Source of the DNA: Paludibaculum fermentans_A
GTDB lineage: Bacteria > Acidobacteriota > Terriglobia > Bryobacterales > Bryobacteraceae
NCBI RefSeq assembly: GCF_051172195.1
Contig: NZ_JBPJAQ010000001.1
Location: 6,076,001-6,140,000, forward strand
Reading direction: 5' to 3'
DNA length: 64,000 bases
In this document: in pieces, positions 41,390 through 50,837 of the stretch
How the letters are laid out: each line of letters opens with the position of its first letter
Position numbering within the stretch: position 1 is the stretch's first letter
Position numbers and translations under genes: made by a program
Notes under the pieces: model-generated
Databases searched by the model: none
What the model saw: the letters and a program-made list of their open reading frames with translations, nothing else
Told to the model about the DNA's origin: nothing

Positions 41390-42772
41390 TTAGGCGGTTG
41401 CCTGCGCGTCGATCTCCTGCGCGATGCGGTCTTTCACCTGTTGGCTCGCATCGCAGAGATACTTCATCGCCAGCTTCTTCTGGATCTGCGTCTCCAGGGT
41501 CTTGGAAGGGATCCCCAGCGACAATAGCCGCTGCGCATCCTCCAACTCGCTGCTGAATTCCCCGATGTCGAATTCATCCAAACCCGACACCCCAATTTCA
41601 ATCTCGTCCTGGCGGGCCGCTGCCAGCGTGCGCAACAGCCGCTTCAAGGTGTCTTTCACCTTGTCGCCGAAGCCGCGCAACACCTCCTGCGTCACCAGGT
41701 AATCCCGTTGCTTGCTCAGGCCCGTCATCGCTGAGTTCTTCGAAAGCGCCCCGCCGGCCTGGCTCATCATGTAGCAGATCCGGTAGATCTCCTCCTTCAG
41801 CCGGTCCGTGTTCTGCAGCGCGATCTCGAACACATGCCCCTCCGGCTCGGTCCAACCAAAACGGTCGTCCTTGCCCAGTTGCACGTAGTAGCTCTCGCCC
41901 ATCGTCTGCTTGAACTCTTTCTCCGAATAGATCACCGGCATCGAGAACAAGCCCATCGTCAACGCCCAGGCCAGCGCGTTCGACTTGTTGAAGTGCTCCA
42001 ACTGCAGCGACGACGCTTTGTTCATCAGCCACATGCCGTCCCCCAACGTGAACTCGAATACCGGCACCTTGCCTAGCCCGGCCAGGCCGTGCCGCCCTTC
42101 GTCCACCTGCACAATCGCCGCCTGGGCGCCGTCCCGCTCGTCCTGCCGGAAAATCGCGAACCGCTCCCGGTCATAACGAACCCACTGCCGCTCAATGTGC
42201 CCCGGCTCGTCGCCGCCGCCCACCAGCCGCTCTCCGCGCAGCACCACCCACTCGTACTCGCCGCTCTCGTCCCTCTGCCAGTGGATCGCGCTCTGCGCCG
42301 GATACTGGCTGAAGTAGCCTCGCGACAACCCCAGCGCATCCTCCTCCGCCTTTGAGCCCGCCTGCACCCCCAGCCTCGGGAAGTCCAGCACGATGTAGCT
42401 GCGCCCCATCACCAGGGCTTCAATAACCTGCTTGCGGAAGAAGTCGCTCAACGTCGACCCCTGCCGGTCGCAGTCCTCCGCCAGCGCGTTGAAAAACTTC
42501 CGCGCGCCGTCGTCATGCCCTTCCAGCGTCACCAGCGGCTCGCGCCGGAACAGCGTCGCCGCATACCAGTCGATGATCGAGCCGATATAGTTCTCATAAA
42601 ACGCCCGGCTCACTCTCTCCTGGTAAACCTCAGGCGGCTCCTTGTGCCTCGGAATCAGATAGCGGTCCGCGTTCGCCGTGAACTGCTCACCGCCCAGGTA
42701 GAGGTCGCGATACCGCGGCCACACTCTCTTCCACGCCGTGTATTCGGGATGTTCCCGGTTAATGTCGAACAC
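41390..42772 (-). CDS. phage portal-like protein
   Basis: 460 residues, GTG start with GGGGGAAAGG just upstream. Recurrent features of portals: an N-terminal helix set (WKRVWPRYRDLYLGGEQF), YENYIGSIIDWYAATLFRREP, LVMGRSYIVLDFPRLG, HFNKSNALAWALTMGLFSMPV and a C-terminal helical barrel (VTQEVLRGFGDKVKDTLKRLLRTLAAARQ). Lies directly after TerL and before the scaffold-like gene. Portals form the dodecameric vertex through which DNA enters. Similar length to DUF4055-type portals. Confidence 0.7.
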   Translation of the reverse strand: MFDINREHPEYTAWKRVWPRYRDLYLGGEQFTANADRYLIPRHKEPPEVYQERVSRAFYENYIGSIIDWYAATLFRREPLVTLEGHDDGARKFFNALAEDCDRQGSTLSDFFRKQVIEALVMGRSYIVLDFPRLGVQAGSKAEEDALGLSRGYFSQYPAQSAIHWQRDESGEYEWVVLRGERLVGGGDEPGHIERQWVRYDRERFAIFRQDERDGAQAAIVQVDEGRHGLAGLGKVPVFEFTLGDGMWLMNKASSLQLEHFNKSNALAWALTMGLFSMPVIYSEKEFKQTMGESYYVQLGKDDRFGWTEPEGHVFEIALQNTDRLKEEIYRICYMMSQAGGALSKNSAMTGLSKQRDYLVTQEVLRGFGDKVKDTLKRLLRTLAAARQDEIEIGVSGLDEFDIGEFSSELEDAQRLLSLGIPSKTLETQIQKKLAMKYLCDASQQVKDRIAQEIDAQATA

Positions 42773-42784
42773 TGCCTTTCCCCC

Positions 42785-44071
42785 TTACCAAAACAGCCGT
42801 CTGTTTCTTTCGCCAATACTCGCCACCGGCTGGTTCTCCTGCCACAGCAGGTAACCCACCGCATCGCTCAGGTGCGTCCGCTTCAGGTCGCGAGCCTTGT
42901 CGATCTCGCCCGTCCCCTCCAGCCACCGCACCCGCTCGAAGTCGAGCATCAGCTCCTTGCACCGCGCATCCACCATCAGCCCCGTTTCGCCGTTCGCCGA
43001 TCGCAGCTTCGCGTTCACCAATCCCACCCGGTCCCGCACCGGCGGATTCCTCTTCGGAATTCGAAACACCGGTGCGGAACCCCCGTATTCCTCGAAGAAT
43101 CCCTGCAGAATCTCCCGGTCCGTCGTCCCCGCTGTCTGCAGGTGCGACGCACAGGCGTCCGCAAAGATCTCCAGGCCCGCCGGCCACTCCGGATACCGCC
43201 TGGTAAACTCCAGGCACGCATCCCTCGTACTCGCCCGCTGCAGCACGATCTCGTCCAACACCACCAACCGCCCCGCCTGCTGCTGCGCCACAATCGAACT
43301 CATCGGATTCACGTTGAAGTCCAATGCCCACAGCACCGGCAGCTCCGCGTCCCACTCCGCCGCACCCACGTTCTCCTTGCGGTCGAACGCGTGGTACACC
43401 ATCCCGTCCTTGGGGCTCACATACTGCCCCAATACCTCTTGCGCAAAGAACGCCTCGTCGTAGCTCCTCTTCAGCCGGTCGTAAAAATCCGGCACCTTCT
43501 CCAACAGGTGCCGGTTCTCATTGGGCTCCGCCTGCACACACTCATACCCGTCCACCGGGTTTTGAATGAAGCGCTCATACACCCAATCGAACCCCTTCGG
43601 GGTCCACACCGCGAATCCGCACAGCCTCGCTGCCAGCGGATCCCGCAAGCGCCCTTCCAGCCGGATCCAAGCCTGTTCGGGCGAGTAGGTCAACTCGTCC
43701 ACCCCGAACCATGCAAGATTCGTCCCCCGCAACCGCTCGAAATCATCGAGCGGGCGGAAAATGATCTTCGAACCCGTGTCCTTCAGCGTCAGCTGGTTCT
43801 CCGCCTTGTTGAAATCGAACGGCAACCCGTTGTCCCTCAAGACTTCGAACAGCGACGTTTGCGTCGCGTCCCGCAGCATCGGGTACGTCGGAGCCCCAAT
43901 CAGCCCCGCCCGCCCCGGATTCAAATACGCCAGCTTGATCGCCTCATTGCACAGCGCCTGGCTCTTTCCTGACCCAATCGGGCCCGAAAATCCTTTAAAT
44001 CGCGCCGTCGAGTCGTGGAAACGCAACTGCGACGGCAGAGGCTCGTATTGGATTTCGCGGCGGATCTTCAT
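42785..44071 (-). CDS. terminase large subunit (packaging ATPase/nuclease)
   Basis: 428 residues from ATG 44071, overlapping the previous stop as ATGA. Walker A is FSGPIGSGKSQ with K36, the adenine region LPSQLRFHDS precedes it, and Walker B is LAWFGVDELTY. The C-terminal RuvC-type nuclease has LDFNVNPMSS and LVVLDEIVLQ. These are the motor and cleavage parts needed to package DNA. All key residues are present, so it could be functional. First large gene of the operon. Confidence 0.85.
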   Translation of the reverse strand: MKIRREIQYEPLPSQLRFHDSTARFKGFSGPIGSGKSQALCNEAIKLAYLNPGRAGLIGAPTYPMLRDATQTSLFEVLRDNGLPFDFNKAENQLTLKDTGSKIIFRPLDDFERLRGTNLAWFGVDELTYSPEQAWIRLEGRLRDPLAARLCGFAVWTPKGFDWVYERFIQNPVDGYECVQAEPNENRHLLEKVPDFYDRLKRSYDEAFFAQEVLGQYVSPKDGMVYHAFDRKENVGAAEWDAELPVLWALDFNVNPMSSIVAQQQAGRLVVLDEIVLQRASTRDACLEFTRRYPEWPAGLEIFADACASHLQTAGTTDREILQGFFEEYGGSAPVFRIPKRNPPVRDRVGLVNAKLRSANGETGLMVDARCKELMLDFERVRWLEGTGEIDKARDLKRTHLSDAVGYLLWQENQPVASIGERNRRLFW

Positions 44072-44385
44072 TTGTCCTTCCGCTCCACCCACTCCACCTT
44101 CACCGAACTCACCTTCTCCGGTTCCACACTCTCCCTGAGCTGGATCAGCTTAAACGCGTCGTTCACTGAGAACGACATGCTCTCGTCTTCCACCTGTTCG
44201 GCAAACTGGACCAGCATCCGGTCCATCAGTTGCCGCATCTGCTTCGCCCGGAACCTGCGCTTCCGCGGCGTCTTCGCAACTTCCTCCACCGGTTTCGCCG
44301 GAACAGAGGCCACAGCCTCCGCCACCGGTTCGCCCGCCTTCAGGAAGCGCCCGTTTTTTGCCCGCCCAACCGTTCTCTGTTCCAT
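44068..44385 (-). CDS. small DNA-binding-like protein at the terminase-small position
   Basis: 105 residues from ATG 44385 (site AAAGG, 5 bases). A basic N-terminal half (RKRRFRAKQMRQLMDRML) precedes a helical acidic region. No classical TerS motif, but it is the first gene of the virion operon and is translationally coupled to TerL, the usual place of the small terminase. The 186-base region upstream (44386-44571) is AT-rich and probably holds the operon promoter, although I see no convincing -35/-10 pair. Confidence 0.45.
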   Translation of the reverse strand: MEQRTVGRAKNGRFLKAGEPVAEAVASVPAKPVEEVAKTPRKRRFRAKQMRQLMDRMLVQFAEQVEDESMSFSVNDAFKLIQLRESVEPEKVSSVKVEWVERKDK

Positions 44386-44571
44386 CAGCCTTTCTCCGTG
44401 CGAGTTGCCTCGACGCACAAAGACTACCGGAGCCCAAAAAGCGTTTTTTAAGGAATTTCTGCTAAGTGATTGAAAACAGGCGCACGAATTTTTCTGAAGT
44501 CCTGAACCGATTTTCGGGAGACCCCAAAAACCGCCTACTTCTGCCGTTTGTTCGCCTGTTTGGGTTGCCGT

Positions 44572-45687
44572 TTAGCCGAACTGGTAGGTCGCTTCGGACA
44601 GCTTCAGGCCCCGAACTTCGATGTTCTTCAGGTCCGCCGTCCCCAAACCCAGCCCCTCGGCCAGCAGCAGCATGTTGTCGCAAGTCTTGAACGGCCCCGT
44701 GCCCTTCACTGAACGCGGGTCGTACCCCATCGCCGCCGTCCCCACCGTGTCCGTCGTCACCGCATTCGTCCCCAGGATCAGCAACCCCGGGTTCACCATC
44801 TTCAGCCCGCGGATCCACGGTCCTTCGCCGCCCGTCACCGTCTCGATCCCGTCGATAAACGCGATGTCGATCGGCCGCGCGGTATTCAGCTCCGCCACAA
44901 TCCTGGGCATGCGATGACCCGGAACCCGGCTCGACTTCGGGTCCAGTTCGCCCGCCGCCGCCGTCGCCGGCTGCCGCTTGCCCTCGTGGCACACGCTCAC
45001 CCGGCCATTGCCCGGCTTCTCGTTGGGCTCGTCCTTGCCCGCGTCGTCCCCATAGATCGAGGCCGGGGTGATGCCGAACATGTTCTTCATGGCCAGCGTC
45101 ACGCCGCAGGTCTCGTGGTTCTTCAGCTTGGCCATCGAGACCATGACGTCGGTCTCCTCATAGGCCATGTTCAGGTCATAGCTGGGGAAGATCAGCCCCC
45201 CGCCCGGCACCTTGAACCGCGCATACTTCCTGGCCGACCCCAGGGCATTGGTGTTCTCGAAGACGACATTCGGCGCGGCCGACTTCAACGTCCGCACGTT
45301 CCAGCCCGACTCCAGCAAATACTCTTCCAGCGGCCCCGACGAGGCCCAGGCGCTTTCCACAAACCGGATCCGCTTCGCCCCGGCCCGCCCCAGCAGATGC
45401 GTCATCGCTCCGGCGGTCTTGGGGTGAGTGTAGTGCGTAATGCCCAACGGCCTGCCCTGGAACCGCAAACCCGGGCTCCCGGTCAGGTTCAGCTTGATCG
45501 TGACGGTCTTGCCCTTGACCAGCCGCTCCAGTCCGCCCAGCTGGTCGAACATCGTCCCCAGGGTGGAGACCAGGTCTTCGTCATAACTACGGCAGCGCGC
45601 CAGCGTCACCGGCGCGGTAGGAGGGGCGGCCTGCAAAGTGCCTGCGGCGGCCGTGCCCAGTACGGCGAGCAGTTCACGTCGGGTCAT
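44572..45687 (-). CDS. DUF362-domain protein, Tat-exported
   Basis: 371 residues. MTRRELLAVLGTAAAGTLQA is a Tat-type signal. The DUF362 domain follows: VTIKLNLTGSPG, RIRFVESAWASSGP, VMVSMAKLKNHETCGVTLAMKNMFG, IAFIDGIETVTGGEGP and LGTNAVTTDTVGTAAMGYDP. Versions with a ferredoxin domain exist, but no Cys cluster is present here. The biochemical role of DUF362 is not established. It lies five bases after the GH28 gene and is probably cotranscribed with it. Confidence 0.82.
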   Translation of the reverse strand: MTRRELLAVLGTAAAGTLQAAPPTAPVTLARCRSYDEDLVSTLGTMFDQLGGLERLVKGKTVTIKLNLTGSPGLRFQGRPLGITHYTHPKTAGAMTHLLGRAGAKRIRFVESAWASSGPLEEYLLESGWNVRTLKSAAPNVVFENTNALGSARKYARFKVPGGGLIFPSYDLNMAYEETDVMVSMAKLKNHETCGVTLAMKNMFGITPASIYGDDAGKDEPNEKPGNGRVSVCHEGKRQPATAAAGELDPKSSRVPGHRMPRIVAELNTARPIDIAFIDGIETVTGGEGPWIRGLKMVNPGLLILGTNAVTTDTVGTAAMGYDPRSVKGTGPFKTCDNMLLLAEGLGLGTADLKNIEVRGLKLSEATYQFG

Positions 45688-45692
45688 TGACT

Positions 45693-47030
45693 CTATTGTA
45701 GAGCTTTGCCGTTCACCTGGACGTTGGTCAGCTTCAACCCCTCGACATGCTCCAGCGTGTCCGGCTTCGTGGCAACCTCAAAGACTGAGTCCTTCACCGT
45801 CAGGTCCTTGATCGGGGCGCTGGCATACCCTCGCAGGTACAGCACCGACCGCATTTTCTTCACCGTCAATTTCTCCACGTGGATACTCCGGATCACCGGC
45901 GGGAACTTGCCTTTGTCGCCCTCTTCGTAAGTCAAGTCGATGTCGATCGCACCCCCAGCCACCTGGCCCACGGTGACATTGCGCAGGTAGATGTCTTCGA
46001 TGAATCCGCCCCGCACCGAATTCGTCTTGAGCCGCAATACCCGGTCGAGATGAGGGCTATCCATGCGGCAGTCCTCGATGAAGACATTCCTGCACCCGCC
46101 CGAGATCTCGCTGCCGATCGTCACCCCGCCGTGGCCGTCCTTCATGTCGCAGTTGCGCACGATGATGTTCTCACTCGGGACGTTGATCCGCCGCCCATCC
46201 CGGTTACGGCCCGATTTGATCGCAATGCAGTCGTCGCCCGTGTCGAATTGACAATTCTCAATCAACACATCCGTGCAGCTCTCCGGATCGCAGCCGTCGT
46301 TGTTCGGACCATGGCTGTTGATCTTCACCCCGCGCACGATGACGTTCCGGCAATGCAGCGGGTGGATCTCCCACATCGGCGACCCGACGATGGTCACGCC
46401 CTCGATCAGTACGTTCTGGCATTCAAAGGGCTGGATGAAGTTCGGACGTAGATTCGAACCCTCGCCGAAGACACGGTCCTTGGCCGGCACGTCCCGCTCC
46501 GCCATCTCGGCCAGCGCCAGCCTGGCCTTGTTCTGGTTAGGACCCGAGGCGTTGCCCCGCGACCCCTTCCACATCCACCAGTGCTGGTTGTCGGCCTGTC
46601 CGTCCAGCGTGCCCTCACCTGTCACGGCGATGTTCTTCTGGCCCCGGGCGTAGATGAGCGGCGAGTAGTTCATGCACTCCAGCCCCTCCCAGCGCGTCAG
46701 CACCAGCGGCAGGTACTTCTTCGGATCCGTGTCGAACTTCAGCGTCGCCCCCTTGGCGAGGTACAGATTCACGTTGCTCTTCAGGTGGACCGCCCCGGTG
46801 AGCCATTCGCCCGCCGGCACCACCACCCGTCCACCCCCGGCCTTGGCACAGGCCTCGACAGCCTGGGTTACGGAGTTCCCATACTTTGTGATGACAAAGT
46901 CCTTTTTCGGGAACACCGGAGCCTTGATCCTGGCCAGGATCTGGTCGCGCAGCGCCCAGCCCTTGGAGTCAGCGGAAAACAGCGGCAGCGCAGCCAGCGC
47001 GGCGGTGAAGCGACGGCGGGTTACAGACAT
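45693..47030 (-). CDS. glycoside hydrolase family 28 (polygalacturonase-like), Tat-exported
   Basis: 445 residues. SVTRRRFTAALAALPLFSA is a Tat signal. The right-handed beta-helix carries GH28 marks: an NNDGCDP block (NTD-type), FDTGDDCIAIKSG with the paired catalytic Asp, HGGVTIGSE, and RVLRLKTNSVRGG (R-K). Polygalacturonases hydrolyse alpha-1,4-galacturonan by inversion. Its neighbours (DUF362, Fe-alcohol dehydrogenase, exported glycosidase-like protein) suggest breakdown of plant cell-wall polymers, but no uronate pathway gene is here. Confidence 0.88.
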   Translation of the reverse strand: MSVTRRRFTAALAALPLFSADSKGWALRDQILARIKAPVFPKKDFVITKYGNSVTQAVEACAKAGGGRVVVPAGEWLTGAVHLKSNVNLYLAKGATLKFDTDPKKYLPLVLTRWEGLECMNYSPLIYARGQKNIAVTGEGTLDGQADNQHWWMWKGSRGNASGPNQNKARLALAEMAERDVPAKDRVFGEGSNLRPNFIQPFECQNVLIEGVTIVGSPMWEIHPLHCRNVIVRGVKINSHGPNNDGCDPESCTDVLIENCQFDTGDDCIAIKSGRNRDGRRINVPSENIIVRNCDMKDGHGGVTIGSEISGGCRNVFIEDCRMDSPHLDRVLRLKTNSVRGGFIEDIYLRNVTVGQVAGGAIDIDLTYEEGDKGKFPPVIRSIHVEKLTVKKMRSVLYLRGYASAPIKDLTVKDSVFEVATKPDTLEHVEGLKLTNVQVNGKALQ

Positions 47031-47051
47031 ATCAGTCAGATCATACTGAAA

Positions 47052-48200
47052 CTAGAGCGCCGCGGCGAGTGTCTGCCGCAGTTCCTCCGCCGTGAGTACG
47101 ATCGGGTTCGCCTTCATGCTGCTCGCCTTGGCCGCCTTCTCGCAGACATCGTCGATCTCCGTCGCCGACAGGCCATACGAACCCAGTCCAGGGATCCCCA
47201 GGTCCTTCGTCAAGGCCATCAGCCACGGTACGAGATCGTCAGCCTGGGCCTGGTCCCCAATCAGGATCCGTGCCGCCTCGTCATAGCGAGCCAGGGCAGG
47301 ACTCTCGGGTTGCCTTGCGCGCAGGGCGGCCAGATTCGTCGCCGTGCAGTGTGGCAGCAGGGCGGCGCACACAGCGCCGTGCGGGGCAGGGAACATCCCC
47401 CCAATGGGAGCCGCGAATCCGTGCACCGCGCCCAGCCCCGAGTTGGCCAGGCACAGTCCGCCCAGGAGACTGGCGTAGGCCATGGACGTACGCGCGTCCA
47501 CGTCCTTGCCATTGTCATAGGTCCGTCGCAGGGCGGTCGCCTGGCGCAGGCCGTCCCGGGCCCAGGCATCCGTCATCGGATTCGCCCTGATCGAGGTGAA
47601 CGGTTCCAGCACCTGCGTCAGTGCATCCAGGCCCGTACTGGCCGTAACCGCGGACGGCAGGTCCAAAGTCAGTTCAGGATCGACCACAGCCAGCGCGGGC
47701 AGCATGTGCGGGCTGCGCAGGCTCGCCTTCACGCGATGACCCGGCGAAGCCAGCACGGCATTCCTGGTCACCTCGCTCCCTGTCCCCGCCGTGGTGGGCA
47801 CGGCAATGAAGGGAGCCGAAGGATTGGGCAAGGCCTTGCCCTTGCCCACGACTTCGAGATAGTCCAGCAGTTCGCCGGGATTGGTCAGCAGCGCGGCGAT
47901 GGCCTTGCCCGCGTCGATGGAACTGCCGCCGCCGCAGGCGATCACGAAGTTGCAGCGGTCGCGTTTGGCGGCCGCCACCCCTGCCGTGACCACATCGAGC
48001 GTAGGCTCGCCATCGATGGGGAAGTGTGCCGCCCCGACGCCCGCCGCATGCAGTTCCACTACCAACCGGGCGGCGTGGCGCGGAGTGCGGCCGCTGACGA
48101 GCAACGCCCGCGCGCCCATCGCTTTAGCCGCGGGCGCCACCTCGCGCAGTGCCCCCGCACCGAAGACGATGCGGCGGGCCGTGGCAATGTCAAAGCGCAT
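47052..48200 (-). CDS. iron-containing alcohol dehydrogenase
   Basis: 382 residues from ATG 48200 (MRFDIATARRIVFGAG), a typical start; ATG 48209 would add three residues. NAD-binding GGGSSIDAGKAIA, the FPTTAGTGSEVT-type loop (VPTTAGTGSEVTRNAV) and metal-ligand region (DALTQVLEP, GAVHGFAAPIGGMF, APHGAVCA) define the Fe-ADH/lactaldehyde-reductase group. Four His/Asp ligands are in place. It should interconvert an alcohol or aldehyde with NAD(P). Overlaps the ABM gene end by eleven bases. Confidence 0.88.
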   Translation of the reverse strand: MRFDIATARRIVFGAGALREVAPAAKAMGARALLVSGRTPRHAARLVVELHAAGVGAAHFPIDGEPTLDVVTAGVAAAKRDRCNFVIACGGGSSIDAGKAIAALLTNPGELLDYLEVVGKGKALPNPSAPFIAVPTTAGTGSEVTRNAVLASPGHRVKASLRSPHMLPALAVVDPELTLDLPSAVTASTGLDALTQVLEPFTSIRANPMTDAWARDGLRQATALRRTYDNGKDVDARTSMAYASLLGGLCLANSGLGAVHGFAAPIGGMFPAPHGAVCAALLPHCTATNLAALRARQPESPALARYDEAARILIGDQAQADDLVPWLMALTKDLGIPGLGSYGLSATEIDDVCEKAAKASSMKANPIVLTAEELRQTLAAAL

Positions 48201-48510
48201 AGCCGTCATCGCCAGGGAAGCAGTTGGCGTACTTCACGCTGGATCTCGGCTCGGCCATCATTTCAGCGACGGCATCGCGCCAGGTGGCGTAATGGGCCGT
48301 CTCCTTGTGAGCGGCCGCGGCCGCTGTGTCGCGATAGATCTCGACCAGCACGAAGCGCGTGGCGTCGTCCTGCTGCTGGAGGACATCGAAACGCGCGATG
48401 CCCGGTTCCTGGACACTGTTCCTGGCGTTTTCCAGGGTGGCCTGGCGAAAGGCTTCAACGCACTCGGCCTTGACGTGGACCTGCACATGAACGATGAACA
48501 TTGCCTTCAT
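48190..48510 (-). CDS. antibiotic biosynthesis monooxygenase (ABM)-domain protein
   Basis: 106 residues from ATG 48510 (MKAMFIVHVQVHVK); this starts eight bases after the preceding stop. Ferredoxin-like ABM fold with FIVHVQVHVKAECVEAF, PGIARFDVLQQQDD, FVLVEIYRDTAAAAAHKET and YATWRD. LsrG- and YgiN-type members of this family act on quinones or small aldehydes. Possibly it protects against a reactive product in sugar breakdown. Cotranscribed with the alcohol dehydrogenase. Confidence 0.82.
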   Translation of the reverse strand: MKAMFIVHVQVHVKAECVEAFRQATLENARNSVQEPGIARFDVLQQQDDATRFVLVEIYRDTAAAAAHKETAHYATWRDAVAEMMAEPRSSVKYANCFPGDDGYAL

Positions 48511-48518
48511 TATGCCGC

Positions 48519-50837
48519 TTACGGCTGGCGGATGAGCCACACCTCGGCCACCTGCGTACCCCGCCCATTGCCGGGCAAGCCGGGCGTCTTCTCCCAGCGC
48601 AGCCGCAGCGACCCGCCGGCCGTGGCCTGCCTGGGAATCTCGAACTCCACCGGCTCCGTCACGTTCTCGATCTTGCGGAACGGATGCAGTTCGAAACTGG
48701 CGTTGGCCGTCAGGCGCAGGATGCGGCTGGACGATACTTCGCCGCCATACAGGATGCGTACCTTGTAGCTGGCCGTGGGGTCCAGGTGTGGATAGAGCAT
48801 CTCCATGGGCCCGTCGTACATCACCTCGGCGTGGCTCATGGTGGAGATGCGCCAGTCGACCGCGGGCTGCGACGTACGGGCGAAGGCGTTGCGCGGCGAC
48901 AGCAGGCTGCCCGGATCCTCTTCATAAGTTTTGGGCCGGACCAGGTGCGGCTGCGCGGCCGGGTTGCCCAGGTCGTCGTAGAAGCCGCCCGGACCCGGGT
49001 CTGTCCATTGGACGATCTCGCGCAGCGCGTTGCGGCGGCCGGGTTCGTCCGGCATGGACCGAATGGCGGCGAAGCGTTTCTCCAGCCAGTTGCGGTTGTT
49101 GAAGGGGACGTCGATGTTGTCGAGCGTGGCTCCGCGGTCGCGGCCGATCGCTTTGTAGCGCTCGACGCTCAATTGCATGCGGACCGACTGGTAGAGCGCC
49201 TCGGCCAGCTCGAACACGCGCTGGCGCAGGGGGGACACCTGACCGGGTTCGTGCAGGATCCGCGAAGCAGCGTCCATGGCCGCCAGGGACCCACTGCGAG
49301 ACGTTTCGCGCAGGGCGTTCATGGCCGATTCCTCAGTAGCGGTTTCGTTCAGCCAGCGGCGGCGGTTCAAAGCGTCGTAGTAGGCACGGTAGAGCGCCTG
49401 CTGGAAGCGCCAGTTCAGCAAATCGGCTGGGGAGGCCTGCCGCTCCAGCGATTGAAACAGGCTGAACGTGGGCTCGACGCTGGTGCTGGTGGCGAGCGCG
49501 CCCTGCCAGTTGCGCTCCAACCCCTGCAAGCCTTCGGCGAACGAATCGTCGAAGCGGGCATCGATGAAATAACGGGCATACTCCCGCAGGGCGGTGGGGA
49601 TGTCGACATCGGGGTTCCAACCCATCTCGCTCCACAGGATCTTGTTGACGTCGTCGTTGCAACCCTCGGAGTAAGTGAGGAAGCCGATCGTCGACGGCTG
49701 CTGGTCGTGGAAGATGGCCCGCATCTCGGTGGGCCTGGGGTTGATGCCTTCGCGAGCGTGGGTGAACGCCTCCGGCGCGTCCCAGTTGGGCACGGCGAAC
49801 TGGCACTGCACGCTGTGCGTGATGTCAGGGTAGTTGCGGATGCCGTAGCGGGCCGGCACGCGCCGGCGCAACTCCTGAATGGAGACGCGCACCTGCGGTC
49901 CGTGCACGATGCCGGTGAGCCAGGCCGGCTGCTTGTCAAGGATGGCGTAGAACTCGTCCATCCACTTCTGGTCGAAGCCTTGCGGCGAGACCCACATCTG
50001 GGCCTTGGGATGGTACTTGCGGAGGCTGGCGGCCTGCTTTTCCAGCAGCGCCATCAGGGCATCGGGCTTCGTATGGCCGGGATCGCCGCCAGGCACCATC
50101 ACGGCGTCAAGGCGCGGCAGTTTTTTGAAGACCTCGGCCCACTCGTCGAGCGCCTTGGTCACCGTGGCCGGATCGTTGTAGTCGCGATCCATGGCCGGAT
50201 ACCAGGCCCACACATCCATGCCGTACGAGTCGAGGATGCGTGACATCTCAATCATCATCGGCATCTGCGGAATTGGGAAGTGCGGACTGTCTGAATCGTC
50301 GTCGGAGCGCGGCGGAATCAGTTCGACGGCGTTGGTGCCGAAGATGGCGAGGTCGCGGATGTATTGATCCCACATGGCGACGGTCCACGCGTCGTAGCTA
50401 TTGGTCTTGGGGCGGTAGCCCAACTGGTGGCCGCGCAGTTTGTACTTGGGCGCAGTGGTGAGCTGGAAGCCGTCGGGCAGGATGACGGAGTCGCGGTACA
50501 TGCGCAGTTCGCGCAGCAGGCGGCCGGCGCCGAAGAGCGTGCCACGTTCATCGTTGCCCAGGATTTCGATAGACGTGCCGGAGGTGCGGATGGTGAACCC
50601 ATCGGCCGGGCCTCCGGCCGGATTGCGGCGCAGCGTGATGGCGGGGCGTCCGGCTGTGGCGGCTGCGGCAATGGGCCATTGGAGGCGCGAGCGCTTCGCG
50701 ACCTCTTCGACGAGGACCTGGGCGGCTTTCTTCTCGACAGGCGAGAGGGCGGATGGAGCGACAACGACGGCCTGGGAGAAGTCGGCTGCCGTAAGCGTGG
50801 AGACAGTAAGAGCCAGAAGGGCGATGCGTTGGATCAT
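48519..50837 (-). CDS. exported glycosidase-like protein with GH20/GH67-type N-domain
   Basis: 772 residues from ATG 50837 (SD GGAG three bases before); the TTG nine bases upstream would overlap it. Signal peptide IQRIALLALTVSTLTA. Residues 25-120 have the beta-hexosaminidase/alpha-glucuronidase N-domain look (PSALSPVEKKAAQVLVEEVAK, GFTIRTSGTSIEILGNDERG). Then a TIM barrel (RGHQLGYRPKTNSYDAWT, GTNAVELIPPRSDDD, MDVWAWYPAMDRDY, WVSPQGFDQKWMDEFY). The catalytic pair is not identified. The C-terminal 150 residues form a beta-sandwich. Likely cuts a plant glycan; which bond is unclear. Confidence 0.65.
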   Translation of the reverse strand: MIQRIALLALTVSTLTAADFSQAVVVAPSALSPVEKKAAQVLVEEVAKRSRLQWPIAAAATAGRPAITLRRNPAGGPADGFTIRTSGTSIEILGNDERGTLFGAGRLLRELRMYRDSVILPDGFQLTTAPKYKLRGHQLGYRPKTNSYDAWTVAMWDQYIRDLAIFGTNAVELIPPRSDDDSDSPHFPIPQMPMMIEMSRILDSYGMDVWAWYPAMDRDYNDPATVTKALDEWAEVFKKLPRLDAVMVPGGDPGHTKPDALMALLEKQAASLRKYHPKAQMWVSPQGFDQKWMDEFYAILDKQPAWLTGIVHGPQVRVSIQELRRRVPARYGIRNYPDITHSVQCQFAVPNWDAPEAFTHAREGINPRPTEMRAIFHDQQPSTIGFLTYSEGCNDDVNKILWSEMGWNPDVDIPTALREYARYFIDARFDDSFAEGLQGLERNWQGALATSTSVEPTFSLFQSLERQASPADLLNWRFQQALYRAYYDALNRRRWLNETATEESAMNALRETSRSGSLAAMDAASRILHEPGQVSPLRQRVFELAEALYQSVRMQLSVERYKAIGRDRGATLDNIDVPFNNRNWLEKRFAAIRSMPDEPGRRNALREIVQWTDPGPGGFYDDLGNPAAQPHLVRPKTYEEDPGSLLSPRNAFARTSQPAVDWRISTMSHAEVMYDGPMEMLYPHLDPTASYKVRILYGGEVSSSRILRLTANASFELHPFRKIENVTEPVEFEIPRQATAGGSLRLRWEKTPGLPGNGRGTQVAEVWLIRQP

